Of a DNA stretch of 64,000 nucleotides, positions 50,601 through 62,600 are shown in pieces; within the stretch, counting starts at the first letter, position 1; each line of letters opens with the position of its first letter. The notes beneath the pieces were generated by a model. It had not been told where the DNA came from, ran no database searches, and was given only the letters and a program-made list of their open reading frames with translations. The translations under genes were made by a program, and so were the position numbers. Source of the DNA: Hirundichthys speculiger (lineage: Eukaryota > Chordata > Actinopteri > Beloniformes > Exocoetidae); assembly GCA_018398805.1 (NCBI GenBank), contig JAGFBZ010000725.1:682001-746000 (forward strand), given 5' to 3'.

Positions 50601-53600
50601 CAGTTCCTCATGCGCCACATGGTGAAGCGGGCGGTGATGCGCTCCCCCATCAAGCGAGCCTTGGGCCTGGCGGACCTGGAGAGAGCCCAGGCCATGATCT
50701 ACAAGCTGGTGGTGAACGGGCTACAGGACGAGCCCAGCGGAGGGAAGACCAAGCCTGGTAACGACCCGCAGCGTCTCCAGTGGAGAGCTGTTTATTTGAA
50801 TGTATTTTCTCTTTCAGCCATCGTAGATGAAGCCAAAAAGAAAGAATTTTCTCAGAGCGTTAGATAGTCTGATGGTGGACGTCCACTCCTGGGAAGAGTG
50901 ACAGCTGGTGTGGAGAATCCTCCTCCTTGAGCTTTAAAAGCGTTTCAGATGCAAACCGATCTGCAACAGTGGTTGCTTCTTACAGATTGTTCCTGATGTC
51001 TTTCCCATGTGGCGTTGTGTTGGCACACACCTGAATGACCCAGAATGGCTTTGTGTTAAATAAAAGATGTCGTGGTGATTCAACTGATGTTGTGATTTTC
51101 ATCTTGTTTTCATGGTAACATGGACTACAAATGAGTTTCCTCGTAGGTGTGAAGAGCGACCCTGAAGGAGAGGGGGAGGGGCCAGAGGCGGAGCAGCTGG
51201 CTCAGACGCCGGTCACCACCAGCCCCTCAGCCTCCAGCACCACCTCCTTCATGAGCTCCTCCCTGGAGGATACCACCACCGCCACCACGCCCGTGACCGA
51301 CACCGAAACCGTTCCCGCCTCCGAGTCTCCGGGCGTCATGCCCCTCAGCCTCCTCAGGTGAGGTCAGGTGACTGGAACCAGCTTCTGCCTGTCAGGAACC
51401 GTCCAGCTTCAGTCGTCCTCTGCGTGTCCCCGCAGGCAAATGTTCTCCAGCTACCCGACCACCACCCTGGTGCCCACGCGCCGTGCCCAGACCCCTCCGG
51501 TGGCGTCTCTGCCCACGTCGCCGTCAGACGAGGTGGGCCGCCGGCAGAGCCTCACCTCCCCGGACTCGCAGCCCACCAGGCCGCAGAACCGCACCGGCAC
51601 CTGTGAGTACACGCGTGATGAAACGCCGCGTCGTGGAACGCCTATTAGGCGTGCCAATAGGCATTGGCAAATCATTTCCATATCTTTTGGGATTGCACTT
51701 GTATAGCCCCATTTTGGAAAGAAGTGCAAAAGGTACTGGAAGTGGTGTTTAAAATTTTAAAATTATGTATCTGGGCGATCTAAGAGATTTGAACCTTCTG
51801 AAAGACGACTCATATTTGATGAGAATTTTGTTAGTAGCTACGAGCTAATGACAGAAACTCCCACTATTAATGAATGGTTTGACCTGATTTACAAGATTTT
51901 TACAATGGAAAGAATAACCTTTAAATTGAAGCTACAAGCAAATATTTTAGATGACTATTGGTCAAAATGGTTAATGGATATTCCTGCTGTGAGACCAGAT
52001 TTGTTTGATTATGACCTTCTACCCACGGTGTGTTTGTTACCCACTGTTTGCTGGTGGATTTTGTTATTATTCATAAAAACATTTTAAAAAACAATAAAAT
52101 GTGAATGGCAAAAAAAAAGAAACAGCGTGTCATGAAACGCCGCGTCATGAAACGCCACATGAGTCCTGCCGCCCGGCTGTAACGGTAGATCTCCACGTCT
52201 TTGCCGCAGCGCTGTCGGACCCCAGCAGCAGGCTGTCCACGTCCCCGCCTCCCCCCGCCATCGCCGTGCCGCTGCTGGAGATGGGCTTCTCTCTGCGGCA
52301 GATCACCAAAGCACTGGAGGCCACCGGTGAGTCCTCTTCCCAGCTCCTGCGTTTCCTCCACCTGTGGAGTTAACGTGATGCTGAAGCGTCACAGGAGACG
52401 CTGAATATCTTCCAGGTGTTGGTGATGAGGTGATGCCATCAGGAAACTGAATTTTAACGGCGTTGGTGTGTCCTCGTAGGAGCTCGAGGAGAGGCAGACG
52501 CTCAGAACATCACTGTGCTGGCCATGTGGATGATCGAACACCCGTCCGCGGAAGATGACCACGAGGAGCCTCACTCCAGAGGGGGCACCGTCCGCGGCGA
52601 CGAGTCCGACCCCTGTTCAGGCGCAGTGGCGTCGGCTGGAGGCAAATCTGGGGAGAGGAGCTCGTTCCTGTGCTCACCTGGAGACCCGGGCGGTGCCGAC
52701 GCCACAGAGATGGAGGAGGGCTTCAGCGAGAGGTAGAGCTGGACGCCTGAGACGGTCCAGATGTTGGACCAGAACATCCAGGATATGATAGAAGCACAAT
52801 GATTCCCTTCAGGGACACTCTGAAGGGAAATTATTAGGGCTGGGCAAGTTAATGTGTTATTATCGGGTTAAGTCATTAATTTATTAACGCCGACAATTAT
52901 TTTAACGTGCGTTAACGCATGTTGCTCACATGCTTTTGTTTTGAAAAGTCTGTTACTGGCTGCTGCAGAACTGGAAGATAATTAGCAGGTAAAACTAAAA
53001 CAGACATGGAGAACAGTAAAAATCAGTGAACTTTACAGTTCAGGTAGCAACTCAGGTAGAAATATTAACAATTCTGTTTAAAAAAAAATTCTGGACTGCA
53101 ACAAAACTTTGGCGTCATCCCTCCATGTTCCATCAGATCTGCTCCATGTGTTCACTGTCCTGCTGTTCTCTAGCTGGTTACTGCAGTGCAGCTCCATCTA
53201 GTGGCACAGATGTGTAATGACAACAGAAAGTCCAGTCCTCCATTATAAAACAAATTCAGTTCTGTGGCCCGTTTTTTAATTTTGTATTTTTGATCCAAGT
53301 CTAAAATGGAAAAATAAAAAAAACAGGCATTTTTTTCATTAAAAAACAAAAAAAACGTAAAAAAAAATGTCACTTTTTATTTTTTTTTATTTTTGATGGA
53401 CAATTGAAAATGGAAAGAATGATTGATACACGAGTTGAACTCCCCGTTAAAAGTTTCTGCTGTTACCTCAGAAATGACCTGTTTTAATTTTCTGATTGTG
53501 CTGAGACACAGTCATTTTGTTGGATTTTGGATTTATGTGTTACTGACAAGTGCTGATGTTAAAAGTGTTAAGGTATGGCAACAGAACATTTTAATAAAAG

Positions 53601-56600
53601 TGCTTTTTACACTACTTTTGAATTCATTATTTGATTTTGCGTATACAATGCAATTAATCAGGGAAATAATGCGATTAATCGCGATTAAAAATGTTAATCG
53701 TTGCCCAGCCCTAGAAATAATACGTTGCAGTAACTCTGTTTCTAAGTTTCTAACACCTCCCTGGTTGTCTGTGAGTTTTTATTTTTGTCACATCTGTTGC
53801 TCCATACAGTGGCCCAGGAAAGAAATACTTTTCTTTTTTAAATCTATATTCTACAGAGTCAGTTTTAGATGATGTTATGAAGCGATCTGGTCCTGATGCT
53901 GGTAAAAGTGCATCTGTGTTCTCTGTAGCGTTGAAGGTATGGACCAGGAGGGGGCATCGGCCTCCAGCGGCGCCCCCCTCAGAGGTCGCCCGGCGGCTGG
54001 AAGGAAGCACCGCTTCGACCTGGCCGCACGCACGCTGCTGGCCCGCGCTGGTGAGAACACCTCGCCTCTTCCTCTTCTCAGCGGCGTTCTCCTCCGGTCT
54101 AACCTCCCTTCCCCCCTCAGCTGGGCTGTACCGCTCCGTCCAGGCCCACCACAGCCAGTCACGCCGGGAGGTGTCGTCGCTGCAGCAGCAGCAGGACCCC
54201 GGGCCCCTGTACGACTTCAACCTGGACGAGGAGCTGGAGATGGACCTGGACGAGGAGACCATGGAGGCCATGTTCGGCCAGGACCTGGCCAGCGACACCG
54301 ACATTCTGGGAATGTGGATCCCGGAGGTACTGGACTGGCCAACATGGGTGTGTGTGACTTTACGCTACAGCCAAAGAGCTACATCCCCATCCCACCCCCC
54401 CACCCCCCCGCCTCACCCGCCAATCACAGCAAAACTCACATGATAACGCCGACGCCCCCGCTGATCTAAACGGCATGAAAATGAAAAAGCAAAGCAGATA
54501 ACGCGATGCTGATTGGTTGTCGCTTCACATTCATCGATAAGATGATCACGAGTCTCATAACAGATCACCTGCATGAGCGTCTCATCACCGCTCTAAAAAC
54601 CGCCTCCTCTCCTGTGGCGTGTAATTTTCTCTGTGTTTTCCCCTCGCAGCACGTATGTGAGACGGACGACCGGGACGAGGTGGTGGTGTGCGAGCTGTGC
54701 GAAGCCAACGTGGCCAACTTCAACCAGCACATGAAGAAGAGCCACCCGGGCTGCGGGCGCAGCGCCAACCGGCAGGGTTACCGCAGCAACGGCTCCTACG
54801 TGGACGGCTGGTTCGGAGGAGAGTGCGGGTCGGGGAACCCGTACTACCTGCTGTGTGGCGGCTGCAGGGAGAAGTACCTGGCCATCAAAAGCAAAGCCAA
54901 AGTTCCCATCGTAGAGAGGTACGCCGACCCGTCTGTGTTCGCTCTGACTGTCGGTCTGAGCCGGTTCTGGTCCAGGAAACCATCTTCCTCTGTTGAAAGA
55001 ACGTGCAGTTCCTTTACTGACCACTAGAAACTGCCTCCAGAGGCGAGACCATTGACTTCCAGGTTCAAATGTCCAACACTGTGGCAGAAATGAACGTACC
55101 AAACACTTCTGGTCTGTTAGGTAGATTTATCTCTTCTGTGGCTGCAGGAGCTTCAAGTCCAGTGGAGAAGAGTTGAGGATGCAGGTAAGATGCCGCTGCA
55201 GGACAGACACGTTGCACTCGGGCCAGTCGACCGCCGTCAGGCCTGGAATGGTGGAGTGATTGACAGGTCCCAGCAGATTTTCTTTTAGATGGCCCTGAGA
55301 TGGTCCTGAAATGATCCTGAGATGGTCCTGAGATGATCCTGAAATGATCCTGAGATGGTCCTGAGATGGTCCTGATATATTCCTGAGATGGTCCTGATAT
55401 ATTCCTGAGATTGTCCTGAAATGATCCTGAGATGGTCCTGATATATTCCTGAGATTATCCTGAAATGATCTTGAGATGATCCAGAGATGATCCAGAGATG
55501 GTCCTGAGATGGTCCCGAGATGATCCCGAAATGATCCCGAGATGATCCTAATATGATCCTGAGATGATCCTGAGATGGTCCTGAGATGGTCCTGAGATGG
55601 TCCTGAGATGATCCTGAGATGATCCAGAGATGGTCCCGAGATGGTCCCGAGATGGTCCCGAGATGATCCCGAGATGATCCCGAGATAATCCTGAGATGAT
55701 CCTAATATGATCCTGAAATGATCCTCAGATAATTCTGAGATGATCCTGATATATTCCTGAGATGATCCTGAAATTATCCTGAGATGGTCCCGAGATGATC
55801 CTAATATGATCCTGAGATGATCCTGAAATGATCCTCAGATAATTCTGAAATGATCCTGAGATGATCCTGATATGATCCTGAAATGATCCTGAGATGGTCC
55901 CGAGATGATCCTGAGATGATCCTGAGATGGTCCTGAGATGTCAGTAGAGGAACTGCAGCCTCTGGTGGTCAATAGAGGAACTGCAGCCTCTAGTGGTCAA
56001 TAGAGGAACTGCAGCCTCTAGTGGTTGGTAGAGGAACTGCAGCCTCTAGTGGTCTGTAGAGGAACTGCAGCCTCTAGTGGTCGGTAGAGGAACTGCAGCC
56101 TCTAGTGGTCGGCAGAGGAACTGCAGTCTCTAGGTGTCATTGGAGGAACTGCAGCCTGTTGTGGTCTGCAGTCTTTATCCAGGAAAGCAGGTTCAGTAGC
56201 CGATTTCAGGGATCTTGGTGGTTTCAAGGGTCTCTCCTTCACTGGTTCATGTCAGTTCCCAGCTGAAGGGTTTGATGCTGTGTTTTTTTATTGCAGGTAT
56301 AAAGGACAGGCTCCAGACCTCCTGGGGAAGCAGGATAGCGTCTATGAAGGTAACGTAGTTCCAAAAGGACCAGCAGGTCCAGTAGTTACAATAGGTCCAG
56401 CAGGTCTAGTAGTTCCAGTAGATGCAGTAGTTCCAGTAGGACCAGGAGGTCTAGTACTTCCAGTAGGTGCAGTAGTTCCAGTAGGTCCAGCAGGTCTAGT
56501 ACTTCCAGTAGGTGCAGTAGTTCCAGTAGGTCCAGCAGGTCTAGTAGTTTCAGTAGGTCCAGCAGGTCTACTAGTTCCAGTAGGTCCAGCAGGTCTACTA

Positions 56601-59600
56601 GTTCCAGTAGGTCCAGCAGGTCTACTAGTTCCAGTAGGACCAGCAGGTCTAGTAGTTCCAGTAGGTGCAATAGTTCCATTAGGTCCAGCAGGTCTAGTAG
56701 TTCCAGTAAGTCCAGCAGGTTCAGTAGGTCCAGCAGGTCTACTGGGTCCAGTTGGTCCAGCAGGTCTACTAGGTCCAGCAGGTCCAGTAGGACCAGCAGG
56801 TCTAGTAGTTCCAGTTGGTCTAGCAGGTCTAGTAGTTCCAGTAGGTCCAGTAGTTCCAGCAGGTCCGGTAGGTCCAGCAGGTCCACTAGGTCCAGCAGGT
56901 CCAGTAGGACCAGCAGGTCTAGTAGTTCCGTAGGTCCAGCAGGTCTAGCAGGTCTAGTAGTTCCAGACGGTCCAGTAGGTCCAGCAGGTCCCGCAGGTCC
57001 AGTAGGTCCAGCAGGTCCAGTAGGTCCAGCAAGTCTAGTAGTTTCAGTAGGTCCAGCAGGTCTACTAGGTCCAGCAGGTCCAGTAGTTCCAGTAGGTCCT
57101 GCAGGTCTACTAGGTTCAGCAGGTCTAGTAGTTCCAGTAGGTCCAGTAGTTCCAGTAGGTCCAGCAGGTCTACCAGGTCCAACAGGTCCAGCAGGTCCAG
57201 CAGGTCTACTAGGTCCAGCAGGTCCAGCTAGTCCAGCAGGTCCAGTAGGTCCAGCAGGTTCAGTAGGTCCAGCAGGTCTAGTAGTTCCAGTAGGTCCAGC
57301 AGGTTCAGTAGGTCCAGCAGGTCTAGTAGTTCCAATAGGTCCAGTAGGTCCAGCAGGTCTACTAGGTCTAGCAGGTCTACTAGGTCCAGTAGTTCCAGTA
57401 GGTCCAGCAGGTCTAGTAGTTCCACTAGGTCCAGCAGGTTCAGTAGGTCCAGCAGGTGTAGTAGTTCCAGTAGCTCCAGCAGGTCCAGTAGTTCCAGTAG
57501 GTCTAGCAGGTCTAGTAGTTCCAGCAGGTCCAGCAGGTTCAGTAGGTCCAGCAGGTCTAGTAGTTCCAGTAGCTCCAGCAGGTTCAGTAGTTCCAGTAGG
57601 TCCAGCAGGTCTAGTAGTTCCAGCAGGTACAGCAGGTCTAGTAGTTCCAGTAGGTCCAGCAGGTTCAGTAGGTCCAGCAGGTCTAGTAGTTCCAATAGGT
57701 CCAGTAGTTCCAGTAGGTCCAGTAGGTCCAGCAGGTCTACTAGGTCCAGCAGGTCTACTAGGTCCAGCAGGTCCAGCAGGTCTACTAGGTCCAGTAGTTC
57801 CAGTAGGTCCAGCAGGTCCAGTAGTTCCAGTAGGTCCAGCAGGTCCAGCAGGTCCAGTAGGTCCAGCAGGTCCAGCAGCTCAGACGCAGACGTGTTTGTT
57901 GTTTGACTAAAACCAAGTCTGTCCCGCTGCAGAGGACTGGGACATGCTGGACGTGGATGAGGACGACAAGCTGACGGGGGAGGAGGAGTTTGAGCTGCTG
58001 GCCGGTCCGTTGGGTCTGGGCGAGCGGAGGATCGTCCCGGAGCCGGTCCAGTTCCCCGACAGCGACCCCCTGGGAGCCTCTGTTGCCATGGTGACGGCCA
58101 CCAACAGCATGGAGGAGACCCTGCTGCAGATAGGTACCAGTCCGAGCACCTGCGACTCCTGCACCTGTCCAACAGCAGCCAACTCAGAGTGTCTCTGTCC
58201 CCAGGCTGTCAGACGTCTGTGGACAAGAGCTCGTCGGGCCGGGTGACCCTAGGCGAGCAGGCCGCCGCTCTGCAGAACCCTCACGACCGGGTGATGGCGC
58301 TCCGGAGGGTGACGGCGGCGGCGCAGGTGCTGCTGGCCAGAACCATGGTGATGAGGGCGCTGTCGCTGCTGTCCGTCAGGTAGACACCAAACCAGACACG
58401 TCACAGTCCAACTACCAGAGACGGACAACGGGGGGTTGGGTCTTAGGTCCAGGTGGTCCTCTGAACATCAGGTCCAGGTCCAGAACTCTGCTGCAGGTGT
58501 TACCTGAGGACGAACCAGGACGTTAACGCACCTGTCCGTCTCCTTCACAGCGGCTCCAGCTGCAGCCTCGCCGCGGGTCTGGAGTCTCTGGGGCTGACCG
58601 ACATCCGGACCCTCGTCAGGCTCATGTGCCTGGCGGCGGCGGGACGGGCCGGTCTCTCCACCAGCCCCGCAGCCGGCTCGGGCCACACCGAGAGGCCCCG
58701 GGGGGCCGCCAAGGCCAGCAAGCCCATCTCCTGCCTGGCCTACCTGAGCACGGCGGTGGGCTGCCTGGCCTCCAACAGTCCCAACGCCGCCAAGCTGCTG
58801 GTGCAGCTCTGCACGCAGGTGGGTCCTAACAGGTGCGTCAGGAACCCCGCCCCTCTAACCCCCTAACCGTCCTCCTGCCCTTCCAGAACCTGATCTCTGC
58901 AGCCACGGGCATGAACCTGACCACCGTGGACGACCCCATCCAGAGGAAGTTCCTGCCCAGCTTCCTGCGCGGCGTGGCCGAGGAGAACAAGCTTGTCACC
59001 TCCCCGAACTTCGTGGTGACGCAGGCGCTGGTGGCGCTGCTGGCCGACAAGGGCGCCAGGCTGCGGCCGGCGTACGACAAGGTGGACCTGGAGAAGCGAG
59101 GTTTGTAGACGCGGAGGAGCGGCGAGCGGTAACATCTGTTAGCGTTTCTGTGTGACGTATCAGAACCGTCTGACTGAGTCACATGATCCCTGCATCTCCT
59201 CTCGGGTCATGCTCTGTGTGTTTTCACATTTGTCTTTCTCTCGTCATTGGTCCTCCTCTCACTCACCTGGTCGCCTTGTCACCTTGTGTCCGTGTCGAGC
59301 AGGTCTAATTGCGCATTTGTATGCCCATCCTTCCCATAATCCCTCCGCTGTAGGCCCTCTGGAGCTGGCCAACGCTCTGGCGGCCTGCTGCCTGTCCTCC
59401 AGGCTCTCCTCGCAGCACCGCCAGTGGGCGGCGCAGCAGCTGGTGCGCACGCTGGCGGCCCACGACCGCGACAACCAGAGCCGTCCGCAGACCTTCGCCG
59501 ACATGGCGGGGGACCTGCGAAAGTGCTCCTTCATCAAGCTGGAGGCCCACCAGAGCAGGGTGGGTCTCCTCCCTCCATTACATCAGCCGCCCCTGCCTTT

Positions 59601-62600
59601 GTTCGCTCTGACGGTTTGTTTCCCGCTCTGTGAAAAACAGGTGATCACATGCGGCTGGTGCAGCAAGAAAGGCCTGCTGGCGACCAGCGGCAGCGACGGG
59701 ACCGTCAGAGTCTGGAATGTCACCAAGAACCAGTACAGCCTCCAGCAGACCTGCGTCTTCAACAAGGAGTGAGCTTTGATTCTGCTAAAACCAGTGTCTT
59801 AGTGGAGCAGAGAACATCTGGGACTGGTAGTCTGGTTGGGTCTTCGTGGGTCCGGTTGGGTCTGGTGGGTCCGGGTTGGGTCAGTTGGGTGTGGTGGGTC
59901 AGGTGGGTCTGGTTGGGTCTAGTTAGGTCTGGTGGGTCCGGTTGGGTCTTGGTGGGTCTGGTTGGGTCCAGGTTGGGTTGATTGGGTCTGGTTAGGTCTG
60001 TTGGGTCCGGTTGGGTCTTGGTGGGTCAGGTTAGGTCTGGGTGTGTTGGGTGTGGTTGGGTCGGTTGGGTCTTGGTGGGTCTGGTTGGATCTTGGCAGGT
60101 CGGTTGGGTCTTGGCGGGTCTGGTTGGGTGTGGTGGTTCTGGTTGGGTCTCGTGGGTCTTGGGTCTGATTGGATCCGGTTGGGTCTGGTGGGTCTTGTTG
60201 GGTCTGGGTGGGCCTGGTTGGGTCCGGTTGGGTCTGGGTGGGTCCGGGTGGGTCCGGTTGGGTTACCAGAACACCTTCTGGAGGTCGAACTGGACCAGAG
60301 CTGCTGCTGAACTGAGCTGGTTTGAGGCGTGATGTTTCCTGCCCAGAACGTGGATGGATGAGGCTCTGAAGGAGCATCACAGAGAAGATCAGCTGTTTAG
60401 TTCATCTGCGTCTGAAATCGTTAACTGACTTGGTCCGGAGCGTTTCAGGACAGAAATGTGTGAAAATGCTTCAACTTCAGCTTCCTCTCACCGTTTCTCC
60501 TCCTGGTTCCTCCTCCGTTCTCTCCTCAGTGACGGATCTTCAGAGGAGGGGATGTCTGGTCTGGGCTCCCCTGGTGATCCCTGCCTGTCTCCTCTGGCCT
60601 GGAGCGTCACCGGAAAATATCTGGCCTCTGCCATGGAGAAGATGGTCAACATCTGGCAAGTTAACGGTAAAGTTTTGAGCCTCTCTGTGGTCATTCACGT
60701 TGTTCTTATTTCGTCCGACGGAACCGGATCATGGAGCTTCCTGGGTCTGTTGGTCTGGGTCCTCCTGGATCTGTCTTTGCTCTAATCAAACCAGCTGCTT
60801 CTCCTCTGAAGGTGGTAAAGGGCTCCTGGACGTGCAACCTCACTGGGTGTCAGCGCTGGCGTGGCCCGAAGAGGAGGCAGAGTCTCTGTGGTGCGGGGAG
60901 CCCAAAGACATGCTGCTGGTGGGTCGGATGGACGGGTCGTTGGGCCTCATCGAGGTGCTGGATACGTCCAGCATGCACCGCACCGAGCTGGAGCACTGCT
61001 ACAGGAAGGACGGTGAGATCTGCTGCAGACGATCCTGAGATCTGCTCTGAGAGATCTACTCTGAGATCTACTCTGAGGGATCTGCTCTGAGAGATCTATT
61101 TTGAGAGATCTGCTCTGAGAGATCTGCTCTGGGATCTGCTCTGAGAGATCTACTCTGAGAGATCTTCTCTGAGAGATCTATTCCGAGAGATCTACTCTGG
61201 GAGATCTACTCAGAGATCTGCTCTGGGATCTGCTCTGAGAGATCTATTCTGAGAGATCTATTCTGAGAGATCTGCTCTGAGATCTATTCCGAGAAATCTG
61301 CTCTGAGAGATCTACTCTAAGAGATCTACTCCAAGATCTGCTCTGAGAGATCTATTCCGAGAGATCTGCTCTGAGAGATCTGCTCTGAGATCTATTCTGA
61401 GAGGTCTGCTCTGAGATCTACTCTGAGAGATCTACTCTGAGAGATCTGCTCTGAGAGATCTATTCTGAGAAATCTGCTCTGAGAGATCTACTCTAAGAGA
61501 TCTACTCAGAGATCTGCTCTGAGAGATCTATTCCGAGAGATCTACTCTGAGAGATCTGCTCTGAGATCTATTCTGAGAGGTCTGCTCTGAGATCTACTCT
61601 GGGAGATCTACTCTGAGAGATCTGCTCTGGGATCTGCTCTGAGAGATCTACTCTGAGAGATCTGCTCTGAGAGATCTGCTCTGAGAAATCTGCTCTGAGA
61701 TCTATTCTGAGAGGTCTGCTCTGAGATCTGCTCTGAGAGATCTGCTCTGAGATCTATTCCGAGAAATCTGCTCTGAGAGATCTACTCTAAGAGATCTACT
61801 CTAAGAGATCTACTCCGAGATCTGCTCTGGGAGATCTGCTCTGAGAAATCTGCTCTGAGAGATCTGCTCTGAGAGATCTGGTGAAAACACGTGTGTCGTC
61901 TCTCAGTGGCAGTGATGCACATCGCCTGGTACAGTGAAGACAAGCCCTTCGCGGTGGGCTACGCTGACGGAAAGCTGCTGATCGGATCCAAAGAGCCGCT
62001 GGAAAAAGGAGCCATCGTGGTCATCGACGCACACAAGGTAGACCAGCGCTGCCGGTGGGTTCGGGACTCGCCCCGCCCTCAAACAGGTGAAACCCATGAT
62101 CCCCGTCTGTCTTCCAGGAGTCGGTCACCAGCATGAAGTGGAGTCCTACCGGTCAGATCCTGCTGACTTGTGCCAAAGAGGAGACGGTGAAGCTGTGGGC
62201 CGGTCCAGACTCCAGCCCGGCCTCTGGCTGGCGCTGCCTGAAGAGTCTCCGCCATCCTTCCCTGGTCAACGGCGCCGCCTGGTGCAGCCTCCCTGGGCGC
62301 GGCCCGACGGCCCTCAGCATGTTCGCCGTGTACGTAGACCACACATGCTCCGATGTAGCTTTAGACCACGTAGCTCTAGAGCAACGCAGGTTTCTACGCA
62401 GACCACCTTTAGGATGAAAAACCCAACATCAAACACGTTAAATGGGTTCCAGCTGTCTTCACCTCCACAGGCTCCTCCCATCAGTCTGGTGGACGCTTTA
62501 TGGACCCTTCATAGGGATGCACCATAACCGATACAGATAACTTTCAGCTCCTAAAGGTCGATACCGATAACACACACATATACCTAAGATCATTACATCA

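Noticed and set aside
55149..55184. Possible exon between exons 36 and 37 (ctgcag acceptor, gtaaga donor)
   Set aside because: Including it changes the phase so that exon 37 reads GTA TAA, a stop; direct joining of exons 36 and 37 gives the conserved [10 protein letters not shown].
56280..58172. Collagen-like plus-strand frame and Leu/Asp-rich minus-strand frame
   Set aside because: Both arise from the 9-bp array; no collagen Gly-X-Y chain with flanking domains is present.
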